This document shows positions 33,517-43,032 of a stretch of DNA of 64,000 nt, piece by piece (position 1 is the stretch's first letter; each line of letters begins with the position of its first letter). Source of the DNA: Corynebacterium sp. NML140438 (GTDB taxonomy: Bacteria > Actinomycetota > Actinomycetes > Mycobacteriales > Mycobacteriaceae); the NCBI RefSeq assembly GCF_001875725.1, contig NZ_MLCQ01000029.1, forward strand, positions 124,001 to 188,000. Reading direction: 5' to 3'. Below the pieces are notes generated by a model. That model had not been told where the DNA came from. It searched no databases and saw only the letters and a list, made by a program, of their open reading frames with translations. The position numbers and the translations under genes were made by a program.

Positions 33517-35286
33517 GTGCCTATTCACAATCAGCAAGTGACCAAGGTGTTGGTTGCAAACCGCGGCGAGATCGCGGTGCGCATCATTCGTGCTGCCCAG
33601 GATGAAGGCATCGCGTCCGTTGCGGTGTACGCAGACGGTGACGCGGCCGCACCATATGTTTCCCTTGCCGATGAAGCGTTCGCGCTTGGCGGCGAAACCG
33701 CCGCGGAAACGTACCTGGACATGGAGAAGCTGCTCAAGGTTGCGGCTGATTCGGGTGCGGACGCCGTCCACCCCGGCTACGGTTTCCTCGCGGAGAATGC
33801 TGAGTTCGCACAGAAAGTTATCGACGCCGGCCTCACCTGGATCGGCCCCTCCCCTGAGGCGATCGCCACGCTGGGTGACAAGGTGGCTGCCCGCGCCATC
33901 GCCGAAGCTGTCGACGCCCCGATGGCTCCAGGTACGAAGCATCCAGTCGCAGACGAACAGGAAGTCCTTGCGTTTGCAGATGAGCATGGGCTACCAATTG
34001 CGATCAAGGCCGCGTTCGGTGGTGGCGGGCGCGGCATGAAGGTCGCGCACACGCGGGAGGAGATCCCGGAGCTGTTCGAGTCCGCAACCCGTGAGGCCAC
34101 CGCGGCCTTCGGTCGCGGCGAGTGCTTCGTGGAACGCTACTTGGATAAGGCCCGCCACGTTGAGGCCCAGGTGCTGGCGGATCAGCACGGCAACGTCGTG
34201 GTCGTCGGCACTCGTGATTGCTCACTGCAACGTCGCTTCCAAAAGCTCATCGAGGAAGCCCCCGCACCATTCCTCACTGCCGAGCAGTGGGAGCGGATCG
34301 AGCGCTCCGCCGAGGCGATCTGCAAGGAGGCCGGGTACTACGGCGCCGGTACCGTGGAGTACCTGGTTGGCGCCGACGGCCTGGTGTCTTTCTTGGAGGT
34401 CAACACGCGCCTGCAGGTAGAGCACCCCGTCACTGAGCTGACCACGGATCTCGACCTTGTGCGAGAGCAGTTCCGCATCGCCCGCGGCGAGAAGCTCAGC
34501 ATCACGGAAACCCCCACGCCACGCGGGCACGCATTCGAGTTCCGCATCAACGGCGAGGACCCAACAACGAACTTCATGCCGTCTCCCGGCCCGATCAACG
34601 CGTACCGTGAGCCAACCGGCCCCGGCGTCCGCGTAGATTCCGGTGTGCGCGAGGGCTCGTCGATTAGTGGCCAGTTCGACTCAATGTTGGCCAAGCTCAT
34701 CGTGTACGGCGCAACCCGCCAAGAAGCGCTGCGCCGCGCGCGCCGCGCCCTTGCGGAATACGTCGTCGAGGGCATCCCGACTGTTATCCCGTTCCACCGC
34801 GCCATGGTAGAGCACGACGCCTTTGTCGGCGACGGCTCCTCCTTCGATGTCTACACTCGCTGGATCGAAGAGGCGTGGGACGGCGAGATGCCTGCTGCTC
34901 CAACCGAAGACGGCGCCGTTGAGGGCGAAGGAGGCGTCGAGAAGCAGGTGTTTGCTGTTGAGGTGGATGGGCGACGCATCGAGGTCGCCCTGCCTTCCGC
35001 GCTTGTGCCTGGTGCCGGTCCTGCCCGTAAGCCAAAGAAGCGCCGCGCATCCGCTGCGAAAGCTGCTGCATCCGGCGACGCCGTCACTGCCCCGATGCAA
35101 GGCACGCTGCTCAAGCTCAACGTCACCGAGGGCGACACGGTTACCGAGGGCGACGTCCTCGTGGTCCTCGAGGCCATGAAGATGGAGAACCCGGTCAAGG
35201 CGCACAAGGACGGCGTAGTGACGGGCCTGGCCGTCGAGCAGGGCGCACAGGTGTCCAAGGGCACAACCATCATGGAGCTGAAGTAG
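33517..35286 (+). CDS. accBC: Acyl-CoA carboxylase alpha subunit (biotin carboxylase + BCCP)
   Basis: 589 aa. The biotin carboxylase N-terminal domain ([13 protein letters not shown]), ATP-grasp with GGGGRGMK, and [14 protein letters not shown] are followed by a linker and a C-terminal biotinyl domain with EAMKMEN; the biotinylated Lys is near residue 555. It supplies carboxybiotin to AccD subunits for malonyl-CoA and long-chain carboxymalonyl products. GTG at 33517 is chosen by the preceding GGGA and by the length of the C. glutamicum protein; the open frame extends 20 codons upstream. AT-rich TATATT at 33471-33476 may be part of its promoter. Confidence 0.95.
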   Translation: MPIHNQQVTKVLVANRGEIAVRIIRAAQDEGIASVAVYADGDAAAPYVSLADEAFALGGETAAETYLDMEKLLKVAADSGADAVHPGYGFLAENAEFAQKVIDAGLTWIGPSPEAIATLGDKVAARAIAEAVDAPMAPGTKHPVADEQEVLAFADEHGLPIAIKAAFGGGGRGMKVAHTREEIPELFESATREATAAFGRGECFVERYLDKARHVEAQVLADQHGNVVVVGTRDCSLQRRFQKLIEEAPAPFLTAEQWERIERSAEAICKEAGYYGAGTVEYLVGADGLVSFLEVNTRLQVEHPVTELTTDLDLVREQFRIARGEKLSITETPTPRGHAFEFRINGEDPTTNFMPSPGPINAYREPTGPGVRVDSGVREGSSISGQFDSMLAKLIVYGATRQEALRRARRALAEYVVEGIPTVIPFHRAMVEHDAFVGDGSSFDVYTRWIEEAWDGEMPAAPTEDGAVEGEGGVEKQVFAVEVDGRRIEVALPSALVPGAGPARKPKKRRASAAKAAASGDAVTAPMQGTLLKLNVTEGDTVTEGDVLVVLEAMKMENPVKAHKDGVVTGLAVEQGAQVSKGTTIMELK

Positions 35287-35288
35287 CC

Positions 35289-35774
35289 ATGAGCTTCCGC
35301 TTCCGCCGGGCTACTGAGTCCGACCGCACCTACCTCGAACGCATCTACTTCCTCGCCGAAGCCCACGGCGACGAGTCGAGCGAACTGTTCACCGACTACC
35401 CCACCTACGCCGCGGGCTACATCGGCGACTGGGACCCGGAGCGCGACGGCGGCGTCATCGTCTACGACGCCCTCGGCGTGCCAGCCGGGGCGATCTGGCT
35501 GCGGTTCTGGGAAGATGCGTCCGCCGTCGGGTGGGCGAACCTCGGGCCGGATGTCCCCGAGTTCGCCATCGCGATCGAGTCGCGCGCACAAGGCAAGGGC
35601 CTGTCGCGCACGATGATTGAGCAGGCCTGCGAGCTCGCGCGCGACAAGGGCGCCCGGCAGCTCGCGTTATCTGTCGACGCCGACAACCCCAAAGCCCGCC
35701 ACGTCTACGAAAAGTTTGGCTTCCGGGACGTCCCCGACGCCCCGCGCCCGGGCACTATGGTTATTGACCTCTAG
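35289..35774 (+). CDS. GNAT family N-acetyltransferase
   Basis: 161 aa GNAT fold. The acetyl-CoA loop is RAQGKGLSRTMIEQA (Q/RxxGxG/A type), followed by LSVDADNPKARHVYEKFGF. The start YLERIYFLAEAHGDES closely resembles the paralogue at 36739. ATG 35289 lies 2 nt after accBC, so the genes are co-transcribed. The end overlaps the convergent protease gene by 14 bases. Substrate unknown. Confidence 0.88.
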   Translation: MSFRFRRATESDRTYLERIYFLAEAHGDESSELFTDYPTYAAGYIGDWDPERDGGVIVYDALGVPAGAIWLRFWEDASAVGWANLGPDVPEFAIAIESRAQGKGLSRTMIEQACELARDKGARQLALSVDADNPKARHVYEKFGFRDVPDAPRPGTMVIDL

Positions 35775-36663
35775 CTGCCGCGATCGAGCGCCAGGACTCC
35801 GCGATGGAGACGATATCTGGCGCGGCTGCCACCAACACCCCTAACACGATGGCCAGCACCACGGGAAGCACGCCGCGCACCGCGGAGTCGCCCTCGGAGG
35901 ACAGCGATTCCAGCCGCTTTCCTAGCTGAGCGCCCACGTGCGCGGCGGTTTCTACTGGGCGCTGCGCGGTATGCGTGACGGGGCCGTCGATACGAAACTT
36001 GCGCTTGAGCACACTGATTTCCTCATCAACGCTGTAGTCCCTGCCGTCTTCCGGGTGCACCGCCCGCGCGAGGCCCCGCGATCCGGAGGAGGACGAGATC
36101 TTGCTTATGCCCGAGTACGGCCCGATCATGCCCTTGCCTTCGACCCAGACGGGCGCGCCTGAGTCGCCCGGCTGGCCGTCCGGCAACGTGGCAAACACCG
36201 TGTTGCCGAGGCGAGCGGCAAACGTGCCGCAACGCTTCGACTTGGACACCCCGCCGTACGTGCACACGCGATCCTTCGAGGTCAACTCCGTGCCCGGGGG
36301 AATAAGCGTGTCCCCGCTCAGCCAGTTCGGGCCAAGTGCCACGTCGTCGTCCCACAGCACCATCGCCCAGTCATTCGCGGTGTAGCCTTCCTCATCGCGG
36401 TACAGCGGCGAAGGGAGAAACGTTCCGGTAAGGCCTTCGGCGCCGTTGACGGTGACCCGGTCCCCGTTGTGCCCGCAGTGGGCGCTGGTGTAGCTCACGC
36501 CCTGGTCTGGATCGTTCATCGCGACGGTACACTTCACGTTACCGCCAACGACGATGAGACCGCCCTGCTGCACTACCGGCGCCGCCACCGCGGCACCGTG
36601 CCAAACGCCGAGGGTCAACGCCACGGTGATCGCCCCGATGCCACGTGTCATTCCTCCTCGCAT
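35761..36663 (-). CDS. Secreted trypsin-like serine protease (S1) with C-terminal membrane anchor
   Basis: 300 aa. A Sec signal peptide (about 1-28, ending AVAA), then a chymotrypsin-fold domain with catalytic His62 (SAHCG), Asp98 (TANDWAM) and Ser168 (GDSGAPV). After a linker a hydrophobic helix (about 262-284) would anchor the enzyme in the membrane. Extracytoplasmic protease of unknown target. ATG at 36661-36663 is supported by TACCCT 7 nt upstream; a second ATG four codons on has AGGAGGA too close. Confidence 0.88.
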   Translation of the reverse strand: MRGGMTRGIGAITVALTLGVWHGAAVAAPVVQQGGLIVVGGNVKCTVAMNDPDQGVSYTSAHCGHNGDRVTVNGAEGLTGTFLPSPLYRDEEGYTANDWAMVLWDDDVALGPNWLSGDTLIPPGTELTSKDRVCTYGGVSKSKRCGTFAARLGNTVFATLPDGQPGDSGAPVWVEGKGMIGPYSGISKISSSSGSRGLARAVHPEDGRDYSVDEEISVLKRKFRIDGPVTHTAQRPVETAAHVGAQLGKRLESLSSEGDSAVRGVLPVVLAIVLGVLVAAAPDIVSIAESWRSIAAARGQ

Positions 36664-36670
36664 AGGCCAC

Positions 36671-36676
36671 AGGGTA
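36671..36676 (-). promoter_or_regulatory. -10 box TACCCT of leaderless protease gene
   Basis: Minus-strand TACCCT ends 7 nt before the ATG. Confidence 0.45.
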
Positions 36677-36725
36677 CCGCACTGCCCGAACTGCGCCTAT
36701 CTGCATCTACCTGTGCAGCCCGCGT

Positions 36726-36731
36726 TACAGT
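36726..36731 (+). promoter_or_regulatory. -10 box TACAGT of leaderless GNAT gene at 36739
   Basis: TACAGT ends 7 nt before ATG 36739; no ribosome site present. Confidence 0.5.
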
Positions 36732-36738
36732 AGGCACC

Positions 36739-37236
36739 ATGACACAAAACAAGTCGTTTACCCTGCGTCAGGCCACCGAGTCTGACCGCATGTACCTGCA
36801 GCGCTTGAACTTTCTCGCGGACGTGTTCGGGGATGAGACCGCGCCCGTCGGCCACGAGGAACGCCTCGGTGTCACCGACTACGTGGACCACTGGGATCCC
36901 GAGCGCGACGGCGGAATCATCGCCTGCGACGAGTTCCGCACCCCCGCCGGTGGCGTGTGGCTGCGCTACTGGGATACCCCGGACGCAGGCCACGCCAACC
37001 TTGGGCCCGACGTACCAGAGCTCGCCATTGCTGTGGAGCGCCGCTTCGCCGGCCACAGGCTCGGGTCGAAGCTGCTGCGCGCGGTGATTGAGCTCGCAGC
37101 GCAACAAGGCGCGCCCCGCGTCGCTCTCTGGGTTGACCCAGACAACGAGCGTGCGCGCCACCGTTACGAGCAGTTCGGCTTCACCGCAGTCGCCGACGTT
37201 GCCAATGTCATGGTGTTTGACTGCAACGTCGGCTAA
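36739..37236 (+). CDS. GNAT family N-acetyltransferase (paralogue)
   Basis: 165 aa; same architecture as the gene at 35289 (DHWDPERDGGII, NLGPDVPELAIAVE, ARHRYEQFGF). The acetyl-CoA loop is RRFAGHRLGSKLLRAV. The two genes flank the protease gene, indicating a local duplication. Substrate unknown. It ends 18 nt before the convergent pyc stop. Confidence 0.87.
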   Translation: MTQNKSFTLRQATESDRMYLQRLNFLADVFGDETAPVGHEERLGVTDYVDHWDPERDGGIIACDEFRTPAGGVWLRYWDTPDAGHANLGPDVPELAIAVERRFAGHRLGSKLLRAVIELAAQQGAPRVALWVDPDNERARHRYEQFGFTAVADVANVMVFDCNVG

Positions 37237-37254
37237 CTGCGGCGACCAGCCACA

Positions 37255-40200
37255 TTAGGAGATCACGACGACCAGGTCCCCGCCCTCCACCTTGGTTGGC
37301 TGTGTGAAGGCGACCCGCTCGATGGTGCCGTCCTTCGTCGCGGAGATCGCGGCCTCCATCTTCATCGCCTCGATCGAAGCGACTTGGTCGCCGGCCTTGA
37401 CCTCATCGCCAGGCTTGACGGTCACGTTCACCACACCAGCGAACGGCGCCGCGACGTGGCCCTCCTGCGACGGATCTGCCTTCTCCACCTCGGCGACTGT
37501 AGACTCGGCGTTCTCGTCCCTGACCTGCATCGGGCGGATCTGGCCGTTGACAGTCAGGATGACCTGGCGCATACCCTTCGCATCGGGCTCGCCGACAGCG
37601 TCAAGGTTCACCACGAGCGGTGGCAGGTGTTCCTCGCGCTCCCCGTACCAAATCATTGTCTCTTCGCCCTCAACGAGGCCGTAGAAGAAGGTGCGGTCGG
37701 ACAGGTGGTCCGTGATGCCATAGGTGCGGCGGTGCTCCAGGAACTCCTTGTACTGCTTCGGGAACAGCAGCTGATCCAGCGCGGCACGGCGAGTCACGTG
37801 GTCATCGGTGGCAAGATCGCCCGCGAGCTCCTCAGGCACGTCCACCGTGTGGTCGACTGCTTGGCGGTCCTCGAGCGCCTTGTCACGCAGTTCCGGCCAG
37901 CCGCCCGGAGGGGTCCCCAGCTCACCCTGCAGGAAGCCGATGACGGACTCGGGGATGTCGTACTTGCGTGGGTTCTCCGCGAAGTCCTTCGGGTCCACGC
38001 CCGCACCCACCAGGTGCAGCGCGAGGTCACCGACAACCTTCGAGGACGGCGTGACCTTTGTCGGGCGGCCGAGGATCTCGTTGACCGCGGCGTAGTAGTC
38101 CTCGACGAGCTCGAAGCGGTTGCCCAGGCCGAGCGCCTTCGCCTGCGTGCGCAGGTTGGAGAGCTGTCCACCTGGGATTTCGTGCTTGTACACGCGGCCG
38201 GTCGGGCCAGGGATACCGGACTCGAACGGTGCGTACACCTGGCGCACAGCCTCCCAGTACGGCTCAAGGTCGCTGACCGCCTGCAGGTCGATGCCGGTGT
38301 CGCGCTCGGTGTTCGCGAACGCCGCAACGAGTGCGGACAGCGAAGGCTGCGAGGTGGTACCCGCCAGCGGTGCCGACGCCACGTCCACGATGTCCGCGCC
38401 AGCATTTGCTGCCGCCAGGTAGGTCGCCAGCTGGCCGCCAGCGGTGTCGTGGGTGTGCACGTGCACTGGCAGGTCGAAGCGCTCGCGTAGCGCCTTGACG
38501 AGCTTCGCTGCGGCGCCCGGACGCATCAGGCCCGCCATGTCCTTGATCGCGAGGACGTGAGCGCCGGCGTCGACAATCTCTTCGGCCAGACGCAGGTAGT
38601 AGTCCAGCGTGTAGATGTCCTCAGCAGGATCAAGCAGGTTGCCGGAGTACGCCATCGCGACCTCGGCGACGGTGGTGTTCGTCTCCAGGACGGCCTCGAT
38701 GGCGGGACGCATCTGGGAGACGTCGTTGAGAGCATCGAAGATGCGGAAGATATCAATGCCTGACGACGCCGCTTCGTTCACGAACGCCTTCGTCACCGAA
38801 TCCGGGTACGGGGTGTAGCCCACCGTGTTGCGGCCGCGCAGCAGCATCTGGATGTTCACGTTCGGGATGGCCTCACGCAGGGCGTCGAGACGCATCCACG
38901 GGGACTCGTGTAGGAAGCGCATGCCGACGTCGTAGGTGGCACCGCCCCACGCCTCTACCGAGGCGAGCTGCGGCGTCATGTGGCCGACGTGCTTCGCCGC
39001 AGCCACCAGCGTGTTCGTACGGATGCGCGTTGCCAGCAGCGACTGGTGCGCGTCGCGGAACGTCGTCTCGGTCACGCCGAGCGCCGTCTGGTTGCGGATC
39101 TTCTCCGCCCACTTCGTCGGGCCGAGCTCCAGCAGGTCGTCGCGGGAGCCGCGTGGCAGATCGCCGTAGTTGAGCTCCGGCAGCTTCTTCGAAGGACGAA
39201 TCGAGGTCGGGCGCGGGCCATTCGGCTTATTGACGGTCACGTTCGCCAGGTAGTCGAGGATCTTGCCCGCATCGTCCGCAGCAGCAGGCGCATCAAGCAG
39301 GTACGGGTGATCGTTGATGAAGCCGGTGTTGATGCGCTTGTAGCGGAAGTCCTTGTCGGACAGCAGTGCGCGCAGGAAGCCAATGTTGGTGGAGACACCG
39401 GTGACGGTGAACTCGTTGAGCGCGCGCAGCGCACGGTCAACCGCGACCTGGAAGTTGCGGCCACGGCACGTCATCTTCACCAGCAGCGAGTCGAAGTTCG
39501 GGGTGATCTCGGTACCGACGTTTGCGGAGCCGTCGAGGCGCACACCCGCGCCACCCGGGGAGCTGTACCCGGTGATCACGCCGGAGTCTGGGCGGAACCC
39601 ATTGTTCGGGTCCTCCGTGGTGATGCGGCACTGCAGCGCCGCACCGTTCATCTCGATGAGGTCCTGGGTCAGGTGCACGTCCTCGAGCTTCGCGCCCGCA
39701 GCGATGTACATCTGGTTCTTCACGATGTCCACGCCGGTGATTTCCTCGGTGACGGTATGCTCCACCTGGACACGCGGGTTCATCTCAATGAAGACGTGGT
39801 TGCCCTGCTCGTCAACGAGGAACTCGACGGTACCGGCGCCCTCGTAGTTGATCTCCTTACAGAAGTTCACCGCGTCCTGGCAAATGCGCTCACGCTGTTC
39901 CTGCGTGATGTGCTGCGCCGGAGCGATCTCGACGACCTTCTGGTGGCGGCGCTGCAGGGAGCAGTCGCGCTCAAACAGGTGGACCACGTTGCCGTGGGAG
40001 TCCGCCATGATTTGCACCTCAATGTGCTGCGGGCGGATGACCGCGCGCTCGAGGTAGACGTTGCCGTCGCCAAACGCGGCCTCCGCTTCGCGGGACGCTT
40101 CCGCCGCGAGGTGCTCAACGTCTTCGATCTTCTCGACGAAGCGCATACCGCGCCCGCCACCACCAGCGACCGCCTTGACGAAGATCGGGAAGGTGAAGTC

Positions 40201-40677
40201 CTTCGCCAATTCGGCGAGGTGAGCAGGGTCCGACGATGGCTCTGAGTCCTTCAGCGTCGGCAGCCCGGCGCGCTCAGCTGCGTGTACTGCGGCTGCCTTG
40301 TCGCCGGTCAGCTCGAGCGTCTCCGGGCTGGGGCCGATGAACTTAATGCCGTTGTCTCGGCAGGCGCGCGCAAGTTCCGCGCGCTCCGAGAGAAAGCCAT
40401 AGCCTGGGTAAATTGCATCGGCGCCGGTTGCTTTCGCTGCCCGGATAATTTCGTCGATGTCGAGGTACGCCTTGACTGGCTGGCCCTCGACGCCGATCTG
40501 GACGGCTTCGTCGGCGAACGGCCGGTGGTAGGACTTACGGTCCTCGCGTGGGTAGACCGCGACGGTCTTTGCACCCGTTTCGAATGCTGCTCGGAAAGCA
40601 CGCACCGCGATTTCGCCGCGGTTTGCTACCAAGATCTTATTGAATGACGGAAGGTCATTCAGGGGGAGCTGCTCCAT
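37255..40677 (-). CDS. pyc: Pyruvate carboxylase
   Basis: Anaplerotic carboxylation of pyruvate to oxaloacetate. 1140 aa, exactly the C. glutamicum length. Order: biotin carboxylase ([42 protein letters not shown]), carboxyltransferase with TTFRDAHQSLLATR and VEAWGGATYD, tetramerisation region, and C-terminal BCCP with EAMKMEA; biotinyl-Lys near 1106. ATG at 40675-40677 has GAAAGGA 8 nt upstream; an ATG nine codons earlier is less likely. Flanked by the methylcitrate genes as in C. glutamicum. A decayed ppc elsewhere in the window makes it probably the main anaplerotic enzyme. Confidence 0.97.
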   Translation of the reverse strand: MEQLPLNDLPSFNKILVANRGEIAVRAFRAAFETGAKTVAVYPREDRKSYHRPFADEAVQIGVEGQPVKAYLDIDEIIRAAKATGADAIYPGYGFLSERAELARACRDNGIKFIGPSPETLELTGDKAAAVHAAERAGLPTLKDSEPSSDPAHLAELAKDFTFPIFVKAVAGGGGRGMRFVEKIEDVEHLAAEASREAEAAFGDGNVYLERAVIRPQHIEVQIMADSHGNVVHLFERDCSLQRRHQKVVEIAPAQHITQEQRERICQDAVNFCKEINYEGAGTVEFLVDEQGNHVFIEMNPRVQVEHTVTEEITGVDIVKNQMYIAAGAKLEDVHLTQDLIEMNGAALQCRITTEDPNNGFRPDSGVITGYSSPGGAGVRLDGSANVGTEITPNFDSLLVKMTCRGRNFQVAVDRALRALNEFTVTGVSTNIGFLRALLSDKDFRYKRINTGFINDHPYLLDAPAAADDAGKILDYLANVTVNKPNGPRPTSIRPSKKLPELNYGDLPRGSRDDLLELGPTKWAEKIRNQTALGVTETTFRDAHQSLLATRIRTNTLVAAAKHVGHMTPQLASVEAWGGATYDVGMRFLHESPWMRLDALREAIPNVNIQMLLRGRNTVGYTPYPDSVTKAFVNEAASSGIDIFRIFDALNDVSQMRPAIEAVLETNTTVAEVAMAYSGNLLDPAEDIYTLDYYLRLAEEIVDAGAHVLAIKDMAGLMRPGAAAKLVKALRERFDLPVHVHTHDTAGGQLATYLAAANAGADIVDVASAPLAGTTSQPSLSALVAAFANTERDTGIDLQAVSDLEPYWEAVRQVYAPFESGIPGPTGRVYKHEIPGGQLSNLRTQAKALGLGNRFELVEDYYAAVNEILGRPTKVTPSSKVVGDLALHLVGAGVDPKDFAENPRKYDIPESVIGFLQGELGTPPGGWPELRDKALEDRQAVDHTVDVPEELAGDLATDDHVTRRAALDQLLFPKQYKEFLEHRRTYGITDHLSDRTFFYGLVEGEETMIWYGEREEHLPPLVVNLDAVGEPDAKGMRQVILTVNGQIRPMQVRDENAESTVAEVEKADPSQEGHVAAPFAGVVNVTVKPGDEVKAGDQVASIEAMKMEAAISATKDGTIERVAFTQPTKVEGGDLVVVIS

Positions 40678-40696
40678 CGATGCAATCCTTTCATAC

Positions 40697-40711
40697 TGTG
40701 ACATGGGTGAC
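40697..40711 (-). promoter_or_regulatory. GTCACC-N3-GTCACA direct repeat upstream of pyc
   Basis: On the minus strand GTCACC (40706-40711) and GTCACA (40697-40702) are 9 bp apart, like the MtrA-type arrays near whiB2 and the sugar importer. They lie 20-34 bp upstream of the pyc start. With only two copies the chance of coincidence is higher. Confidence 0.35.
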
Positions 40712-40844
40712 AGTTTGAATGTTATTTGGTTGGCCTGACAATCTTAACGCAGGTCGGGTCCACGCCACGGGAAAACCAAGAATTGCATTCCTTCCCGCAG
40801 CGACTACCCCCCATGTTGGGGTCAGCGGCACCGCGCCTTCAGGC

Positions 40845-40883
40845 AAAACAAACAAAACGGATGGCCCGCGGCGAAGGCGGACC
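40845..40883 (-). terminator. Intrinsic terminator after prpC
   Basis: Minus strand: GGTCCGC-CTTCGCC-GCGGGCC (40883 down to 40863, one G-U pair) followed by a T-rich tract (TTTTGTTTGTTTT, 40858-40845). It begins 16 nt after the prpC stop and separates prpDBC from pyc. Confidence 0.75.
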
Positions 40884-40898
40884 ACCCGTCGATCATGT

Positions 40899-42059
40899 TT
40901 ACTGCGGCTGGTAGGTGCCGTCGAGGTGACGCTCTTCCGGGCCGTTGTAGGCGGACAGTGGGCGGATCAGCGAGTTGTTCTCGTACTGCTCGATGATGTG
41001 CGCGGTCCAGCCGGTGATGCGGCTCATCACGAACAGTGGGGTGAAGAACTCGATGTCAAAGCCCAGGATGTAGTAGGACGGGCCGGACGGGAAGTCAAGG
41101 TTCGGGCGGATGTTGATGGAGGTGTTCTCGTACATGGTCTTTGCCATGATGTCGTAGATCTCCACCCACTTCTCGGCGCCCTTGTCCTTGTGCTCTGCGG
41201 CAAGCTTCTTGAACGCAGCCTCCATGGTCGGCACGCGGGAGTCGCCCTTCTTGTACACGCGGTGGCCGAAGCCCATGACGAGCTCCTTGTTCTTCAGCTT
41301 GTCCAGGCACCACTGCTCAGCGTTGGCTGGGTCGTCGATTTCCTTCATGTGGTGCATGACAAACTCGTTTGCGCCACCGTGCAGCGGACCCTTCAGCGCA
41401 CCGATTGCCGCGGTGATCGCCGACCAAGCGTCAGACTGCGTCGAGGTCACCGTGCGAGCGGTGAACGTGGAGGCATTGAAGGAGTGCTCCGCGTAGAGAA
41501 TCATGGTCTTCTCAAACGCCTCAATATCCGACGGGATGGTTGCCGGGGAGCCTTCCTCGTCCCCGAAGACCATCCAGAGGAAGTTCTCCGAGAACCCCTT
41601 GTCTTTGCTCGGGGCGATGTAGCCCTTGCCCTGGCGGCGGCGGATATCGGTCGCGACGATCGTCGGCAGCTTCGCCAGCAGCTCGGTGCCGATCTTGCGG
41701 ATGTGGTCAGCGTCCGGGGTGAACTTGTACTCGTCGCGGGTGCCCAGGAAAGACACTGCGGTGCGCAGCACGTCCATCGGGTGGCAGTCCTTCGGCAGGT
41801 AGTTGATCACCTGGATGAGTTCCTCATCGATGTCGCGGTTGTTCATGCAGCCGAGACGGAATTCCTCCGCGCCCGACTTGTCTGGCAGCTCGCCGTGCCA
41901 GAGCAGGTACGCAACCTCTTCGAAGGTGCAGTGCTCGGCGAGCTCGTGGACCGGGTAGCCATAGTACAGCAGGGAGTTGGTCTCCGGGTTGACCTTGGAG
42001 ATTGCGGTGTAGTCCGCAACGACGCCAGCGAGGCCCTTCTTGATTTCTTGAGTGGTCAT
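40899..42059 (-). CDS. prpC: 2-Methylcitrate synthase / citrate synthase
   Basis: Condenses propionyl-CoA with oxaloacetate, first step of the methylcitrate cycle. 386 aa, type II citrate synthase fold with LKGPLHGGANEF and MGFGHRVYKKGDSR (catalytic His residues) and a C-terminal Asp-containing DFPSG stretch. ATG at 42057-42059 follows AAAGGA. Last gene of prpD-prpB-prpC, which supports methylcitrate rather than housekeeping citrate synthase. Confidence 0.93.
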   Translation of the reverse strand: MTTQEIKKGLAGVVADYTAISKVNPETNSLLYYGYPVHELAEHCTFEEVAYLLWHGELPDKSGAEEFRLGCMNNRDIDEELIQVINYLPKDCHPMDVLRTAVSFLGTRDEYKFTPDADHIRKIGTELLAKLPTIVATDIRRRQGKGYIAPSKDKGFSENFLWMVFGDEEGSPATIPSDIEAFEKTMILYAEHSFNASTFTARTVTSTQSDAWSAITAAIGALKGPLHGGANEFVMHHMKEIDDPANAEQWCLDKLKNKELVMGFGHRVYKKGDSRVPTMEAAFKKLAAEHKDKGAEKWVEIYDIMAKTMYENTSINIRPNLDFPSGPSYYILGFDIEFFTPLFVMSRITGWTAHIIEQYENNSLIRPLSAYNGPEERHLDGTYQPQ

Positions 42060-42110
42060 GGGATGAGTCCTTTCGGGATAGTGATTGGGATGAGAGTTGA
42101 GTACTAGGGA

Positions 42111-43031
42111 CTACTCGAACGTGGACGAGTACGTGTCCTTCGAGTAGGTGAAGACGGACTGGTCAAACTGGTTGAAGTCTTCGTATTTGACCAGCTCGTA
42201 CAGGCGGGACCTGTGCTGCATGCGGTCGAGCCACGGCTCCTGCGTGCCGGTTTCCGCGATGTCGCGCAGCATGGCCTCGGTCTGCCCCATCGCGAGGCGG
42301 AACGTGGTCACCGGCCAAATCACCGCGTTGTAGCCGAGGTCCTGCAGGGTGCCTGCGGAGAGCAGCTTGGTCTTTCCGAACTCGGTCATGTTCGCGAGCA
42401 ACGGGATGTCGACGGCCTTGCGGAAGGTTTCGAAATCCTTCTCGGTGTAGAGCGCTTCGGTGAAGATGAGGTCAGCGCCAGCATCGGCGTAGGCCTTGGC
42501 GCGCTCGATCGCGGAGTCAATGCCTTCGATGCCAGCCGCGTCGGTGCGTGCGCAGATGACGAAAGCGTCGTCGTGGCGCTCCCGGACGGCGGCGCTGATG
42601 CGTCGGACCATCAGGTCACGCGGCACCACTTCCTTGCCGTCGAGGTGCCCACAGCGCTTCGGGTTGACCTGATCTTCCAGGTGAAGTGAAGCAAGCCCCG
42701 CGGCTTCGAACTCAGCCACGGTTCGTGCTGCGGACATCGGTTCGCCGAAGCCGGTGTCGGCGTCGATAAGCACTGGAAGGTTCGTCGCGCGGGCGATGTG
42801 TCCGCCGCGCTGCGCGACCTCCGTCAATGTGGTCAGCCCGATGTCCGGCAGGCCCAGGTCGTTGGCGAGTACCGCGCCGGAGACGTAGACGCCTTCGAAG
42901 CCACCGATGTCCTCGATGAGGCGGGCCGTCAACGGGTTGAATGCGCCGGGCAGTTTTGTAATTTCTGCGGACTCGAGTGAGGCCCGCAGCGCCAGTCGGC
43001 GCTCGTTCGGCGTTGTATCAGGAACAAACAT
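42111..43031 (-). CDS. prpB: 2-Methylisocitrate lyase
   Basis: Cleaves 2-methylisocitrate to pyruvate and succinate. 306 aa isocitrate-lyase superfamily protein with the catalytic loop KRCGH at 125-129, DADTGFGEP (metal site) and SLHLEDQVNP. ATG at 43029-43031 begins one base after the prpD stop; the ribosome site GGAGGG is inside prpD, indicating coupling. Confidence 0.95.
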   Translation of the reverse strand: MFVPDTTPNERRLALRASLESAEITKLPGAFNPLTARLIEDIGGFEGVYVSGAVLANDLGLPDIGLTTLTEVAQRGGHIARATNLPVLIDADTGFGEPMSAARTVAEFEAAGLASLHLEDQVNPKRCGHLDGKEVVPRDLMVRRISAAVRERHDDAFVICARTDAAGIEGIDSAIERAKAYADAGADLIFTEALYTEKDFETFRKAVDIPLLANMTEFGKTKLLSAGTLQDLGYNAVIWPVTTFRLAMGQTEAMLRDIAETGTQEPWLDRMQHRSRLYELVKYEDFNQFDQSVFTYSKDTYSSTFE

Positions 43032-43032
43032 T

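Noticed and set aside
38980..40245. 421-codon open frame on the plus strand
   Set aside because: Antisense to the conserved biotin carboxylase and carboxyltransferase regions of pyc.
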